From contig CALBGU010000176.1 in NCBI GenBank assembly GCA_937893155.1, forward strand, positions 1 to 5,141: a stretch of 5,141 nucleotides of DNA, given 5' to 3'. The notes below the pieces were generated by a model. The model was given only the letters and a program-made list of their open reading frames with translations, searched no databases and was not told where the DNA came from. This document shows, piece after piece, positions 5,071-5,141 of this stretch; within the stretch, counting starts at the first letter, position 1, and each line of letters opens with the position of its first letter. The position numbers were made by a program, and so were the translations under genes. Origin of the DNA: an uncultured Treponema sp. (GTDB lineage: Bacteria; Spirochaetota; Spirochaetia; Treponematales; Treponemataceae).

Positions 5071-5141
5071 GCGGTTGTAGTACATCGGTAGTACCCGGGC
5101 TTCCCAAGCCTGTGAGGCGGGTTCGACTCCCGTCAACCGCT
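5071..5141 (+). tRNA. tRNA-Gly, anticodon CCC
   Basis: A full 71-base cloverleaf folds. The acceptor stem is GCGGTTG (5071-5077) with CAACCGC (5134-5140), all seven pairs perfect. The D stem is GTAC (5080-5083) with GTAC (5091-5094) around ATCGGTA. The anticodon stem is CGGGC (5096-5100) with GCCTG (5108-5112) around TTCCCAA, placing the anticodon CCC at 5103-5105, which reads GGG glycine codons. The variable loop is TGAG, and the T stem is GCGGG with CCCGT around TTCGACT. The discriminator is T5141, as is usual for bacterial tRNA-Gly. The window ends there, so an encoded CCA cannot be seen. Confidence 0.96.

Noticed and set aside
5058..5141. tRNA gene as an integration attachment site
   Set aside because: No integrase gene and no duplicated 3' tRNA segment are visible in the window, which ends at the tRNA's last base.

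Overview
The window looks like ordinary chromosome from a spirochete close to Treponema. This is inferred from protein resemblance: the YebC sequence reads very much like treponemal YebC, and the flavodiiron protein and GH25 lipoprotein fit an anaerobic host-associated treponeme. I ran no search. All six protein genes and the one RNA gene are on the + strand; the long minus-strand reading frames are shadows of them.

Layout: (1) 75-951 is a self-contained unit: a promoter, yebC (YebC/TACO1 family) and a strong rho-independent terminator. (2) 995-1474 encodes a small stand-alone PD-(D/E)XK nuclease of a type I associate with phages. (3) 1475-1766 has no gene. It holds a small hairpin repeat that runs into a minisatellite of about 42-bp units, and the last partial unit ends just before the next gene. 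(4) 1767-2678 encodes a probable GH25 lysozyme-like lipoprotein. It overlaps by 26 bp a thioredoxin-fold ArsC/Spx-family gene (2653-3012) that lacks the usual first active-site cysteine. (5) 3013-3075 holds a good sigma-70-type promoter crossed by inverted repeats, followed by an A-type flavodiiron protein (3076-4230), which reduces O2 and/or NO. (6) 4281-4766 encodes a zinc-dependent deoxycytidylate deaminase. (7) 4767-5070 has no gene. It holds a 20-bp perfect palindrome, three more copies of the small hairpin repeat family (one inverted) and the promoter of tRNA-Gly(CCC), which fills 5071-5141 and reaches the window edge.

The genes do not form one pathway. The clearest functional link is between the ArsC-like protein and the flavodiiron protein, both of redox-type families and 63 bp apart, but the flavodiiron gene has its own promoter. 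The most unusual material is non-coding: the minisatellite against the lysozyme gene, and a dispersed hairpin family with the signature TCAAG-N6-8-ATGAC seen four times in this window. I found no CRISPR array, insertion sequence, toxin-antitoxin pair or recognisable defence system, and nothing I would call a new multi-gene system.
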